From assembly GCF_033807715.1 (NCBI RefSeq), contig NC_084599.1:34928750-34992749 (forward strand): a stretch of DNA of 64,000 bases, written 5' to 3'. The stretch's first letter is position 1. Each line of letters opens with the position of its first letter. The DNA comes from Cololabis saira. Its lineage: Eukaryota > Chordata > Actinopteri > Beloniformes > Belonidae. Made by a program: the position numbers and the translations under genes. The notes beneath the pieces were generated by a model that saw only the letters and a program-made list of their open reading frames with translations, made no database searches and was not told where the DNA came from. Below are positions 21,551 through 34,856 of this stretch, piece by piece.

Positions 21551-24500
21551 AAAGAGAAAAACACTGAGGGTATCAAGTCAGGTTGCAAATTAGATCAGAT
21601 GGGATGGCAGCGTTCTTTAAGCTGGCAGAAGTGGATTAATAAAAGAGTATTTGTTTTTTCATTCCGACCTGTTGGTTTAACGCACTCTCGCACTTTGTGG
21701 ATATAAAATCAAGTGAGACTTTATTTATTTATCCACTTATTTTTTGCACTGGCTGAAATGATATTAAACATTTTAACTCCAAGCTAATGATGCCAGGGAT
21801 GATTGCAGGCCCCTGAATCAATTATCCTCTCCAATTCAAGCAGGCAAGGTGCAAGTGAGTGCAAGTGCAAGCAAGGTGTTCACGCCACCTAACCCCATAA
21901 AATATAGATTTATGTTGACCGTATGGGAGCAAGCTGAGAGGGAAAAGGAAATTTCCCTTAAAATTGATTAATGGGGAATGAAATTACATTGTTCGATAAC
22001 AATAAATAGTTCTCAGGTCTATAATGTTGGAATGTTGCATTAGTAGCATGTTGGGTCGAGCAATAATTTAACCACCCAGACCATTACACATGCCGCCGAA
22101 TATGAATAAAGACATTTCAGAAATGAATTATTCCCTTTCAATTATTCTCAAGGTCTATGAGCCATTGCACAGGACAAATCTCTGGTTGCAGCAGAGTTCA
22201 TACCGTCTATGTTTGTATATCAACACACATACAGCTTCATTGAGGAAAGCAGCAAAACCAGACCAGCCATAGGTCATCTATTTGACCGTGATGTTTAGCA
22301 TCCACACAGTCACACCCACCTGCATACAGTACACACTTCTCTCTCACATGCAGCTGCACAGTCTGGTTATGAAAACCCAGACTGACCTTGTTGATACTCC
22401 TCTCCTGAAATATAAATTTGCTCACAGGCTTTCATAGCCGCGTTACCATGGTGAAATGCATTAGTAATCTGAATCCTGTCCATGTGAGTTTCTTTGCTAC
22501 CACTAAGGCAGACAAGGTTGGAATATGAATTTGTCTTTCAAATGCAGCATGCTGCGCTGAAGCGCACGGGACGGCATTGTTTAAATACTTGTGCTCGTCA
22601 AACGATTGTTTGGGACCCCGACTTTGAGAGTGACTGTGGGTTTTTTTTCCTTCTCCCAAACAAACACATACATAATAGTTTGATGAGGAACTGCACAAAA
22701 ATATCTAATAATTATATAAATAACATTTTTTTTAATGAAAAGAAAAGTTGGTTCATTTATTCACTCTTTAATTCATTTATTCATCACTAGGAAATCTACA
22801 ATTCTTTTCAAGGTCATGAACGTCTGGACCTTACCCAAGATGTCACTGGACAATCTATCACAATTATGAGAATATTTACATATTTATTTCTAACATTTAG
22901 TTCAAATGGTGTTGCATTAGTTACAGTGTTATCAATTCTCAAAAAAAAGTTGTTCCCAATCACCCGGTTCAGCAACAAAAGTGTGACGTTGAGTCAGACC
23001 GGTACGTGAGGTAGATGAAAACAAAACTCCCTCTGATCCTTAAACCCATCCATCACTTACTCTGTATCGGCTGTTAACGAGCTGTGGGAATATAGCCAGA
23101 TTTATATTAATAATAAACTGTTTTGGAGCTTTTTTTAAGATTGTTGAGGCTTCAAATAGTTTCCTATTAACTTTATAGAGAGTTTTTTCGACAGTTTCAA
23201 AGCTGACTGGAGATGTAATCATTAACGACAGCCTAGAAGTAACGGTTGCGACTGGGAAGACTGTGAGTCGTTAGTTAATTTTAAAACCTATCTCAAGCTC
23301 TGTAAAGCACAGCAGACGCATGGCACAGCTCAGTTAGTTCAGACAGCCATTAAAAGAGCTTATGTTTCATTTATGAAAACACTGGAGTTATGTAGAAACA
23401 TTACCAGCAGTGAAATTACAGGCTCTGATGCAAATGGTCATCCTAATGGCTCCTGTTTACTGTATGATCATTACATCTAGCACTGTACAACTCCTATCTG
23501 AAAAATCTATACTATGATGTCAATAAAGGGATGACTGTACATGATGAAACCTCCTAAATTGTTGGGTACGAGGGATGTGGTCTAGCACCATCAGCATGTG
23601 CTGATAGCAAATGAGCAAAACATGAAAATGAATCACACTTTAGTAGCGCTTTAGTGGAGCTTTTTTGCATGCCAAAAGAAGTGGCAAAGGAAGAGAGTGG
23701 TCCCGACCATGGTTAGGGAAAAGCCAATCATACCAAGTGGCTTTAGTTAGTCACTTTTTGTTGATTTTTAAATGGCTAGTCAGTAAACAAAGACATGATT
23801 TCCATCGCTGTAGGAGATCTTTAATTTCTGACAACCCAAAATAGTGCAGTGTACATTGGGTATAAGCGATTTTCATTATTTTTATGACATATTCCACATT
23901 AATCAATTTCCCTTCGGGGATAATTAAAGTATTTTGAATTGAATTGGGCTAAACTACATTAATCTGTAACTAGGGTAGCTGCAGATGTAGATGAACTGAA
24001 AATAGCTTAGCTTGATTGATGCTTTTTCTTAGGTAACAATGTTGATCTATGAAGGATTGAAAAGCCATGAAAAGCCATGTTTCATGAAAATTGGAAGGCT
24101 ATTTTAACTATATTGCTAGTTTTAAGGGTTCTAGTCGGGAAGATTGTTTTTTACCCCATGTGCAGGGGAAATAAGTCTTAAAATTAGACAATTTTGTCCA
24201 GATTTATGGAGTATTAGGGTTAATACTAGAGGGGCTGTTTTTGCACTGTACATGATCACTGAGTAAACTGTTGGAGATCCTCAGCCTCGTGCTGAGAGAG
24301 CACCGTTAGCTGTTCTGATCGTTATGACCTATTTGGCCTGTAGACAATAAGCTACCACGTAAAAACAGGGTTTTGCAACAATTAACATCATTTTATTACC
24401 TTATAACGCGGCCAAGCCAAGGGTTCACGTTACACATCACTCTTATCATTATATTATTATTATAAGCAACATGAAAAATTTATTTATTACATGTTAAGGA

Positions 24501-24846
24501 CTTCTGTTGACACAACATTGTGTAATGTTGCATCATCTTCTTCTTGAAAACCATTTAGTTTCAGACACGTAGTGCTGAATTCCTCTAAGATTACAGCACA
24601 GTGCTGCATAGTTGGAGGAGACAGCACAAATGTTTGTCTATTTATAACTTCCCATTTCTTCAAATGAAGATTGTTTGTACCCAAAGTCTTTCAAGTCCAT
24701 CTAAAGCAGACGAGTTTTTAGAGGGTTCATCGAAGTGACAAATCACAGCATGGACCCTGCATCTTTGGGCTGAAAAGCACAGGGAATATGTGACTTGTTA
24801 CCGGCACAAGCATACAGATACATTGGTTTGGCCTATCTGTAAAGGT
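21551..24846. other. Mostly unannotated stretch
   Basis: No gene is recognised. A short retroposon tail (TTTCCCTTCGGGGATAATTA, then AAAGTATTTTGAATTGAATTG) occurs at about 23908-23947 on the + strand. Confidence 0.5.
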
Positions 24847-24850
24847 ATAT

Positions 24851-25499
24851 GGGTCAATGACGAATAAGGATTTTCAACAGGTCAATTTTAAATAATAAAA
24901 AAAAGAATATCTATTGCAGTAGTTCAAACATTAAGAATGTTGTGTACGCATAAATTCATATAAAACGTTTAAATGAATGATGATGAATTGGCACTAACCT
25001 TAAAAAAAGTCATGTGGTGCAACCATGATTCATATTAAAATAAATTAATATCTTGACATCTTTTTTTTCCCAAGTTTTCAGTGTTATACAAAAGTGGTTA
25101 TTTTAATGGTCGCGTCACATGATATTTCATAAAACAACATCAGTCAAACTTTGTTTGTATATTATGATGGAAATATAAATATAAATGTGTATAAATCTTA
25201 TACACTACAAGACATTTTGGAAATCATGCCAGATAAGGCAGAAGATTTAAATACATTTAGAGTGATTTCAAAAAAGTTTTCAAAACAAGAGTCCTGGTCG
25301 GACGGTCGCACCACATGACATTTTGACACTTAAAACAACAACAAAATCCCAAATAACTAGTATTTTTTGTAAAATTCAAGTGAGTCCATATGTGGGACAG
25401 GTAGGTCATATATATGGTATTTTTTTTGTCTATATAAACCTTTTTTGAATTGAAAAAAAATCTGTTTTTCAGAAAATATAGGCGTCACGTCATTGACCC
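24851..25499. mobile_element. Unclassified DNA transposon with GGGTCAATGACG ends
   Basis: The 649-bp element begins GGGTCAATGACG, and its right end is the exact reverse complement (CGTCATTGACCC, 25488-25499). ATAT flanks both sides (24847-24850, 25500-25503), as a 4-bp duplication or as an extension of the inverted repeat. Three copies of a motif like GGTCGCACCACATGAC lie inside: inverted at 25009-25024, direct at 25108-25123 and 25304-25319. They could be transposase-binding repeats. There is no transposase frame, and I cannot assign a superfamily. Confidence 0.65.
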
Positions 25500-25503
25500 A
25501 TAT

Positions 25504-27579
25504 GCTGAAACATGTAATATAGGTAATGTTTATGTCAGGAAATACCATTTTAAATTCAGCGAGACATTATAGTTCACATCCTGCTTGTATTACATTACAT
25601 ACAGTACATTGAGTCTGTATACTAGTCTGTAATACTTGTACTACTAAGTCTAATATTTCTGAGTTTCAAAATTCGAAATGCTCTCTTTTTTTTGTTTTCA
25701 GCTCCAACTCGATTCAGTCATGAGTTTGTAGACCGGGTTTTCATTGCTGGAGCTGTTTGTCATATTTGTGCTCAGCTCACAAAAGCAAGGGTTTTCCTGC
25801 ATACTCTCACGGTTGGCAAGATAAACATCCACAAGTTGACTTCCTCAAGGGCATGGGAAGTGAGACTTGGTGATGAAACCTGGCTATTTTTTTGACAGAA
25901 GCTTCCTTATGTGAAGGAACGTTTTAGAAAAAAATAAAGTCCTTCTCCACACAAACAGGTCGGCCCGACACGTGCGATTATACTTTAGTCTTACTCGAGT
26001 GGGCTTCAAAAGTCTTCTTCTCACAAAATGTGTTGTGGTCATACTCATCATAGCCAAAGCTCCTTCCGAGGTTTAGGGTCACAGACATGTTTTGAGAAGA
26101 TTTTAGCATGGGAGAAGATAACGTCCACTTTCTCATAATATCGTGCACTTGTGTTTGTGTCTAATCCTTGTTTTGTATCTTACTGGGTTGAACTGGTGGG
26201 GGGGGTGGGGCTTTTAAATACAGGTGCATGGGTTTGCCATCCAGAATGATAACTACATAGAGTTTATCTTCATGGCCTTAATATCTTTTTCTCTCACCTC
26301 AGTCCCTCTCAAAGCTATGAGATTATTTTCCTAAATATAAGTGCCTTCTCAATATCCATCATCCCTCCAACGATCCCAATGTCTGAGTCTAATTACACTG
26401 CTCAGGGTACTTCAGCTTACTTTGGCCCCACTTTATAAATCAGTGACTTCTACAGAATCTTCACATTTACACTCAAATTACAAAATGAATTGAAGAGCTC
26501 CTTTCTTTTCCTGTACTTTTCTTTCTAATCCTGCATATGTGCACAAATAGAAGTCAGGTGCCACTGTTCAACTCCTCTGTTCTCCCAGAGGAGCAAAAAG
26601 GGGAAATGTGATTGCAAGACTTTCACATCACACGACGAGTCACAAGACTGTAGCTCCTGTACGTACGTTGAATGTCTCATTAGCATTAAACAAAGGACAG
26701 CTTCAGATCCAGAGCTGGAAATGTGTTCATTTTTGCTGTTAATGATTACTGTGTGACATTTCTAAGAATCCCTCGCAGGGATTGGGTAACTTTAGCTCTG
26801 TTAAAGGTTAAAAAACCTTATTTATGTGCAGTCGAAATGTTTTTGATCTCAATTATGATCATAATCAAAAAGTGGTCGACATCTTGGAACATCATCCTTT
26901 GAAGTTCGGAGTCAAAATCTGAAGCCTGAAGATTTATGACATTTATTGTTCAGAAAACAATTACACCACCACAAGAAGACACAAAGCAGTTTCAAAGAAG
27001 AGATTCAAACAGACTCAAAAAGAACAACTGCATTAACCACAAAATTAGGAGGAAGAGGCTGTGAGGAAAAAAGACCTAGAACATTTATGAATACAAACAA
27101 ATACCAGAAAGTGACGTAACTCAAACAATAGTTACGTAAAACATGTGCAGTGTGTGTGTGTGTGTGTGTGTTTGTGGGGGGAGATACACGAATACACAAA
27201 TAGGATGGAAATCAACCCCAAAAAGTATAGAACAAAGTAAAATGATATTGAAAAAGAAAATGTAATTTCCAACACGAATAAAACTGCTATGATACATAAG
27301 TGAACTGCATGGAGGTACAAAAGGATCACTGTACGATACAATTACAACACAAAGTGACCCAAAACAACCAAAAACAAATGGAAACTGATAGGAAAGAAAT
27401 AGAAAAATGAAAACAACTACAGGCACAATTAATAACAGCTGAGAGCTGACATGAAGCAAAAAAAGAAAAGGTTAGAACGATGAAGAAAAAGCAAAACAAA
27501 TGGAACCCAAAAGGGATGCAAAGCAAAGGAACATAAAAGTGCAAAGAGGCTTTCCCACTGAAACAAGAGTACGCTAGAG
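25504..27579. other. Unannotated stretch
   Basis: No gene is recognised. A TG microsatellite is at 27150-27170. The minus-strand open frames over 27121-27592 are Phe/Val/Leu-rich and low in complexity, and I do not take them as genes. Confidence 0.5.
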
Positions 27580-28150
27580 CAGTGGTTCCCAACCTTATTT
27601 CCTTGGAGGCCCCCTACTTGTGTCTAAGACCAGCCGGGCCCCCCGACCCGTACGTACTAGCACCAAAATAGTCTTTAATTGAAAAAATGTACATTAGTTA
27701 TGTTTTTTTGATACATTTCTCTTTGGTTTACTCTCTATAAATATGACTTTGTTTTTCTCCAATGTCACCAATGTATAAAATACGCACAAAAGGACATAAA
27801 AGGACATAAAAATATTTCTGAAAAATGTCTCTTTTAATATGAGACCAACATGTTTTAACATTTTTCCTTTAACAACCTGTCAGAGTAGATTAAATGTTGA
27901 GTAATGATATAATAATAAGGAATGAAATAATTTCCTGTGTTTGTCACCAGTGTATAAAAAACAAAAAATATTCAAGACATTCATAAATTATTCCTAACAA
28001 TGTCTTATGAATGACTCATTCGTAAATATAATTTTCACAACTGCATAATTTCAAATCACAAATACAAAATGAATGAAATTCAAACAAAATGAAAAGCACA
28101 AAGAAGCCAAAATAGTGACAGATTCATTGTTGTTATTGTTGTTTGTTTGT
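27580..28150 (+). mobile_element. hAT-like element, one end only
   Basis: CAGTGGTTCCCAACCTTATT, followed by a GGCCCCC-rich subterminal segment, is a hAT-type terminus like that at 2236. The AT-rich body continues to roughly 28150, where no matching inverted end or 8-bp duplication could be found. The right boundary is a guess; the element is either truncated or diverged. Confidence 0.5.
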
Positions 28151-28943
28151 TTTTTATGGCATCAACTAACAAGTAAATTAGTAAATTAGCTTATTTCAGA
28201 GTTTAAATATGTCTAAAAAACATGTACCCGCTCAAAAAGGTATGTGGCTAATTGTGGGGCTGCAGTTGGGGGCTGTAGCCTTGCCAGCGCGGTGACAGCA
28301 CAGTGACTGCAGGTGAACCAGCAGCAGGGGCTGCAGGTCACGAGCCGTAACCCAGGAACCCCCGACCCGCCGGGCCCCACCCTCGCCTGCTGTTGTTGGT
28401 TCGCTTCATCACAAGCCCACATGCCCACATGGACGCTCACACACGTACGCCGCCTGTTCTCGCACACTCTGTGTTCCCGTCACGTGAAAAACAAAAAGGC
28501 TGAACGAGACCTTACTTATGTGATCAGCATTAACCGTGGGTTTCTTTTGAAGGGAGGAATGTGCACGGGCGAATAGCGCCGTGGTGCCAAACGGGGACAG
28601 CAAGAACAAAGACATGAGACTGCAGTCTTCACAGATCTGAATCGGAGGGGAAGGAGCGTCTTCTCTCTGCATTTGTCTTTTCACTCGTCACCTGACCTAG
28701 GCGTATGAAGAAGCACAATGTTTCAGTGCCAGATCAGCTCCGATGACTAAGATCTGCTGTATCTTGAGTGTTGAAGCTGCAGCCCTTATGACAGTTTACC
28801 ATTCCAGCTGAGTCAGACTCCCACTCTCACTTATAGCAGGTCATTTTTTCCTCCTCTGCTGTTTCAGAAGAGACATCATTTACCACAAATTACGGACAGA
28901 AATAACCACAGGAAGCAGAAAAGAAAATTTGTCATCACTGCCA

Positions 28944-29022
<79 letters not shown>

Positions 29023-29966
29023 GGGGGGAGTAAGGGAATGAGGACGATTGTCGATGAACACTAACGCTGGTATTCATGTGGTTACGCATGTTTATTCTGT
29101 ACAGTTTTTCCCGATAAAAGAGAGAGACCCAGAGTGGGAAAAGGAGATAAAAAGAGAGAATGGTGATGATTACAAAAGGTGCGTGGGTGTGTGTGTGAGT
29201 AAAACCAGTGAGCCTCATTGGCCAGATGATTTGTTTTCCCCACAAAAGCTGGACTTTAGTGAGATGAGGGGCAGTAAGCCCGGGGATTAGATCGGTGGGG
29301 CAACACAGCACGGAGCCCGGGGCAGGCTTTCTAGTTGACTTATTGGAAGCATGGAGGCATGTGTCATGCAGAGCTGGTTGTGCAGGCAGATGGGCCGACA
29401 TTTGTGCGCTGCAGTCATGCTTGTTCGGTGAGCCCGCAGTCCGCGGCCAATAATTTGTACTTTTCAAACTCTGGAAAACTACAACATAGACAGAAAACAG
29501 AATGAACACGTCCCGAGGGGTTTGACTGGCTCATAAAAAGGATTATGATCACAACAACAAATACAAAACTGCACGGCACTGCCCGACTTTAGCAGTTTTA
29601 CATCAGTTGTCCACGCCATTTTTGAGAATAATTGAGAGAGAGTAGTTGCAGGAACGGCGAAATGACACCATGACAGGAGAAAGGTACATCCTGTGAAACT
29701 TTAATCTGGCTCATCTGTTATTCTTTCCTGTCGTTACCTCGGATCCTCTTCCCTGTTAGCGGCATTTGTGCCTCGGTTATTCACAGTAAACAAACAAAAA
29801 TGTATAAGTGGTGAGAGTTTATGCAACATCAGATACAGCGCTGTCATTGACTTCAGAGTAAACCTGAATATCAGCAGGACCTTTTACTGAACGTGGCACA
29901 AGTAAATTCATAAATAACAGAACAACGGAGGCCATAGGAGGGCAATATTTGAGTCTCTCAAATATC
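28151..29966. other. Unannotated stretch with TG microsatellite
   Basis: A moderately GC-rich patch (28240-28480) has no recognisable exon. The only structured feature is the TG array at 28948-29020. Confidence 0.45.
28948..29020 (+). repeat. (TG)n microsatellite followed by a G-run
   Basis: About 36 uninterrupted TG units are followed by nine or so G residues. Histidine/threonine-rich frames on the minus strand come from this array. Confidence 0.97.
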
Positions 29967-30671
29967 CAGAGGTGTCAAAAGTATTCACATTCATTACTCA
30001 GGTAGAAGTATAGATACTAGAGTTTAAAAATACTCCTGTAGAAGTTGAAGTAGCAACTCAAGTTTTTTACTCAAGTAAAAGTATAAAAGTACTGGTTTCA
30101 AAACTACTTAAAGTATAAAAGTAAAAGTAATGTAAGGGGGAAAAACGCCATTAAGGACAAAAGCCATTGAAAATGAATGTATCTTAGTATAATGCAAATA
30201 TATTAAAGAACCATATATGTGTACTATTGAGCATTGACATGTGTTTCAGAGAGCAGAAGATATGATAACTAGTTGCCTATAAGTATGGTAATGGTGCAAA
30301 AAGTCAAACTTCAGAGGCATGTTATAATTTATCCTAATGTTTATTGGAATGTACATCCAAGTTTAGTTGCAGGAATCTGATGTAAGAACAAAACTGGACA
30401 AGAACATCTGTGTCACAACCACAACCAAATTCACTCTATCCGGATGGCGCAATTTAACTGGATAGTTTTTTTTTAAAGGCCGAAATGAAATAGAGTAACG
30501 AGGCTGTTTTTAAAATGTAAGGAGTAAAAAGTACAGATAATTGCGTGAAAATGTAAGGAGTAAAAGTAAAAAGTCGTCTGAAAAATAATTACTCCAGTGA
30601 AGTATATATAACCAAAATTTCTGTTTAAGTAAGGTAACGAAGTATTTGTACTTCGCTACTTGACACCTCGG
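29967..30671. mobile_element. Non-autonomous hAT element (CAGAGGTGTC type)
   Basis: The 705-bp element begins CAGAGGTGTCAAAAGTATTC and ends CTACTTGACACCTCGG. It has many ACTCAAGTA/TACTTTTAC motifs. A perfect 8-bp duplication CAAATATC lies at 29959-29966 and 30672-30679. Non-coding. Confidence 0.9.
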
Positions 30672-30679
30672 CAAATATC

Positions 30680-31437
30680 TGAACTTTTTCTTTAAAACGG
30701 ATGACTGCAGTCATGTTGAAAGATGTGCTGAGATGAAAATAGCAGCTTCTGCAGGTTAACTTTCCTTTACGTTGGAAAATAGTAGCAAGTGTTCACCGGT
30801 CCAGGCCCTCGAGGGCCACGGCTCTGCATGCTTTAGGTGTTTCCTTGAGCCAGACTGAGCTCTACAACCTTAGTATGCCTATAACCCGGTGACTAACGAG
30901 TGCAAAACAGCCAAAGCAAAGAAAAAATAAACTAAATAAACTAAGTTTAAAGAAAAATAATCAAAAAACAAAAAGACATTGGTCTTGTGAAATCAAACAC
31001 TGGTCCCCCAAGCAAGAGAGATGTGACCCGCATCCACTCCTCCAGCCAACTGGCACAGGGTGAGCTGATGCTTCAGACTGCCGGCAGCTTTAAATGTTTC
31101 TGAGCATTTTCTTTGTGAGTAAGTGAGTGAGTAAGTAAATAAGTGGCCACTTCTGCTGTAGAAGGTGCGTCACGGCCCCGACTGGAAATGACACCTTCTC
31201 TGTAAATCAGAGAGACCCGCAGGTGTCTCCCTGAAGGTTTTAGTCTTCAATATACCCCGTGTCCACAGAGGAACTGAAGAAAAACATCTTTGCACATCAT
31301 TTTGATATTTTTCCCTCACGTGGATGGCTGTCACATCAAAAGATACATAACAGAGCACAGCAAATAAATGTTGGGACTGTGTATCGACTCTTCACAATGG
31401 TCAAACTGCTTGGTTGATATGTCATATTTAAGAAAAA
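30680..31437. other. Unannotated stretch with a MITE fragment
   Basis: A diverged piece of the MITE family seen at 5664 occurs at about 30797-30860 (CTGCATGCTTTAGGTGTTTC). Nothing else is recognised. Confidence 0.45.
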
Positions 31438-31444
31438 ATAAATA

Positions 31445-31898
31445 CCGTATTTTCTGGACTATAAGCCGCACCTGTATATAAGCCGCATCCGCTCTATTTA
31501 CAAAAAGATATGCAAGCCGCAGATATTTATGTTGTTAGATTAGATATTTACTACATGTACAGAACGCTTTTGAACTGTAAATGATGTACATGTTTGTACC
31601 TAAATAGATCCTTTCCTAACAGTGTCTTTTAACACGGCAACAACTTTGCTGATTAAAACGGGACAGAACCAAGAGAAAATAACCGGTATTTATTTATCTA
31701 TTTATCTGTTGAAATCTGCTTCTACCTACTTCTATCTGCTAAAGAAGAAGTAGTGTATTCTTCTTTGCATTGATTTTGTATTAGTTTTGATTCTAATTCC
31801 GGTTAGAGCGCCCCGAGCGGTGGAAGAAAAAACCACTGTATAAGCCGCATGGTTGAAAAACTATGAAAAAAGTAGCGGCTTATAGTCCAGAAAATACG
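31445..31898. mobile_element. DNA transposon with CCGTATTTTC ends
   Basis: The inverted ends CCGTATTTTCTGGACTATAA and CGTATTTTCTGGACTATAAG (opposite strand) enclose 454 bp with repeated AAGCCGC motifs, as in known vertebrate MITEs of this type. ATAAATA flanks both sides (31438-31444, 31899-31905), a 7-bp or near-8-bp duplication, so a hAT-like origin is likely. Confidence 0.83.
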
Positions 31899-31905
31899 AT
31901 AAATA

Positions 31906-33061
31906 AAAGTGATTTTTGTCAATTAAATATAGCCTCCACCATCTACTTCACTCTGCACGTCCAAATCTGTGTCATTTCTCAATTTTAGTCAATTAATAAA
32001 AATCTAAACATGTTTTTCGAAGCTTTCAACTCGCTTCGGTTTCACAAGTGTAAAACAACAGGCTGCGTTCATTATTGTACTTTTCCAATGACCTTTCCTT
32101 TGACTGCTTGTTGCATTTTCTAAAAAGAAAAAAAAAAAAGCAGTGGCAGAATTCTGGGTGATGCTAGTCTAACGTCAGTTTGCGAAAGCTGTGTCTGGAT
32201 TTCTTTTGGAATTGTAAAACACTTAAATGCTGAGTCAACTGGAATATTCGGTTTTGTCCGGCTCGCTGGGTCTCTGCAGCAACAGCCTCCGGCCTGTGTG
32301 GCACTGCCAAGCCCCCGAATCTCGCCAGAACCTTAAACCGTTTCCCCCAAAGCATGATGTGGCATTTAGATTACGGTAAACGGTTGAAAAAATAAATAAA
32401 TGACTAAGAAATTTTAAAAAAAGGTTTTGCATCTTTTCCATTTTGCACCTGCACAAACAGGCAGGAGGGAACGTTTCCACTCAACTGTAGTTTCTCTTCA
32501 AGCACCTTAGTATGTTATGTAACGAAAGAGTCTCAGTAGAACCCTTCACAGTATAAAAAAAGAGCATGAAGATGGTTTTGGGTATGAGATGTACAAAGAT
32601 TAGAACAATGAGGCACAAGATCCAAGCTGCCGGCTAAGTAAATAACCTCTTCTTTGTCTTTAGATTAGAGCCGTGTTCGGCTTGGCAGCTGTCATGAGAC
32701 ACGGCCCGTGTTGCCTTATTGAAAACTATCCTGTTCCACTTATACACTTTTAGAGTCACGAGGGCGTCACAAATCGAACCCTGAGCGCTGTGATGTGGAA
32801 AGAAGTGTTCCAGGTTCAACTGAACTCAGCTGATCCGCTCCTGACAATACATCCATTTTAAAACATATGACTGGAAGAGGGATTCCTTAGTCTTGAGAAA
32901 CCTCTTCACTGGGTCTTTAACAGCAGATACCGCTCACATGTCTGATCCCGATCAGCTGTTACATTTATGTCTGGATTTTTAGGAAATTGGGGCCTTTAAT
33001 TTACCGTGCGGCGACATGCTTTCCTCTCCAAATTGCTTTGGGACTAGAAAAATAGATGAAT
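31906..33061. other. Unannotated stretch
   Basis: No exon or repeat boundary is recognised. Confidence 0.5.
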
Positions 33062-33119
33062 AAATGGATAGATGGATAGAAGGATAGATGGATGGATGGA
33101 TGGATGGATGGATGGATGG
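33062..33119 (+). repeat. (GATA/GATG)n microsatellite
   Basis: GATA-type units grade into about ten GATG units. Confidence 0.95.
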
Positions 33120-33468
33120 GAAATTGTCGTGTAGAGGCAGCATTACACACAGTGATGGGGACAACATATAGGATGAGGGCAAGTAACTATATGCAGTACT
33201 CGAGTTGTAAAAAGGGGGGATGGTGGATTTTATCATATGGGGACAGATCATTTGTGCTGATTACAAATAATATAATATATTACAAATAATAGCACTGACC
33301 AAAACTGGCAGAAATACTGCAGGAATGACATAGCAGCAGTTAAATGCAGCCTTCTGTAAGCTTTAAATATCCACTGGGCTTACATCAAATACATCAAAAC
33401 AAAAATAAAAAACAGTTTTCTGAACTTATCAATATGACTCTGTCCTTCACAGGATAAGTAAAATGGAT

Positions 33469-33746
33469 CACTGCAAAAACTCAAAATCTTAACAAGAATA
33501 TTTGTCTTATTTCGAGTTAAAATGTCTCATTTTAGTAAAAAAATCTCATTACACTTAAAACAAGACACATCACTGGGAAAAAAACAACAATTTTCACCTG
33601 TTTCAAGTAGATTTTCACTTAAAATAAGTAGAAAAAGATAAATCTTGTCCCACTGGCAGATTTTTCTATTTATTTCAAGTGAAAATGTACTTGAAACAGG
33701 TGAAAATGTTCAAATAAGTTATTTTTCTGGTGTTATTTTTCTGGTG
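33469..33746. mobile_element. Palindromic MITE nested in the hAT element at 33194
   Basis: It starts CACTGCAAAAACTCAAAATC, a start seen in abundant fish MITEs. It contains long inverted arms: ATTTTCACCTGTTTCAAGTA near 33591 matches in reverse complement the sequence ending near 33711. The right boundary is approximate. The CACTG start could mean a CACTA-type origin, but this is not certain. Confidence 0.6.
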
Positions 33747-33851
33747 ATGACTCTACCACATCCATTGATGAAATGACATAAGGGATGGAAAGGGGGGATG
33801 GCAGTTTTACAGGGGGGATGATTTTGACCGTTTTTATTTCAAGGGGGATGC

Positions 33852-33903
33852 CATCCCCCCTCATCCCCCCTCATCCCCCCTCATCCCCCCTCATCCCCCC
33901 TCA
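33852..33903 (+). repeat. Tandem 10-bp array CATCCCCCCT
   Basis: Five consecutive copies of the unit lie inside the right end of the hAT element at 33194-33915. The matching left end has only one copy, so the array grew after or during amplification. Confidence 0.93.
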
Positions 33904-33923
33904 ACTCCAGTACTGACTATATG

Positions 33924-34856
33924 GGTAAGAAACTATAAGAACAGACTATACAAAATGTACAAAATAAAATATCAAGATATAATAAAATAAAGTAGTAAGT
34001 GGTAATAACAAAGTGTTGTACAAAGAGTATATACAGTAAAAGGCAGTGTGAATAGGAAATAAAGTGCACAGTGACTGTAAGTTAAGAGCAGAGATTTATT
34101 TTTGTTGTGAGTGTGTGAGGATTTGTTAACATTGCCCCCATTCTCCTGTCTAAGCGTCAAAAGGATTTGCCTATACCTCCTGTTGTTTCGGCCTGGAAAG
34201 GCTGTGATTTATTTATGTTTGAGGAACATGCTGCATAATCAGTCCTGTTTGATTTGCCACGGTGCATTTTCAAGAAGCTCTGGCTTTCTCATTTGTTTGC
34301 CATGCAAAATCCTCATCAGCTGATGACCTCAGCCCCCATCGCCTGAGCAAATTCTGGTTGGTGAGGTCCAGGCCCCTATTTGAATGTTTCCATTCAACTT
34401 TCCATCCCCATCTGCCAGAAGAGGCCTAATGAAATTACCTCAGAAAAAACCCAGACCCAAATCTTATTTTAGACTCATGTACAAAGTTGTGTATTTTTAA
34501 ATATAAAGGGCTATAATCTATATTAAATCACTGTGCTTCACTATGTTCTTTATATGTTCCTTTAGCCGTCTAAGCTTTCATGCCAATTAATCTGTTATAT
34601 TCACCAAACAGGCAGCATGGCCCGTCGGTAGCGGACGAGCTCCACCTAGCGTCCAACGCAGGTATTGCAATGAACAGCGTTGACTGGACAGTTTCCTGAT
34701 ATAATGAACAGACAGTTACAAATTAAACAAATACAACTGTATCAGCCTGGGACTCAGATAAATACTATTTTACTTACAAAAAAAACGTATTTGGAGCAAT
34801 TATCAACACAAAAGTTTAAATAGCACATATTTTATTTTTATGCACAACATATACAG
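33924..34856. other. Unannotated stretch
   Basis: No gene or repeat boundary is recognised. Confidence 0.5.

Larger units (their letters stand above)
33194..33915. mobile_element. hAT element with expanded right end and a nested element
   Basis: The ends are CAGTACTCGAGTTG (left) and CAGTACTGGAGTTG (right, reverse strand), each followed by GGGGGGATG sequence. A perfect 8-bp duplication ACTATATG lies at 33186-33193 and 33916-33923. The right subterminal GGGGGGATGA motif has expanded into a tandem array at 33852-33903. A second element sits inside at about 33469-33746. Non-coding. Confidence 0.88.

Noticed and set aside
28240..28480. GC-rich patch as an exon or CpG island
   Set aside because: CpG content is modest, no good splice sites frame an open reading frame, and the translated frames are proline/alanine-rich noise.
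28880..29509. 209-codon minus-strand frame
   Set aside because: Its middle is a TH repeat translated from the (TG)n array, and the rest resembles no protein.
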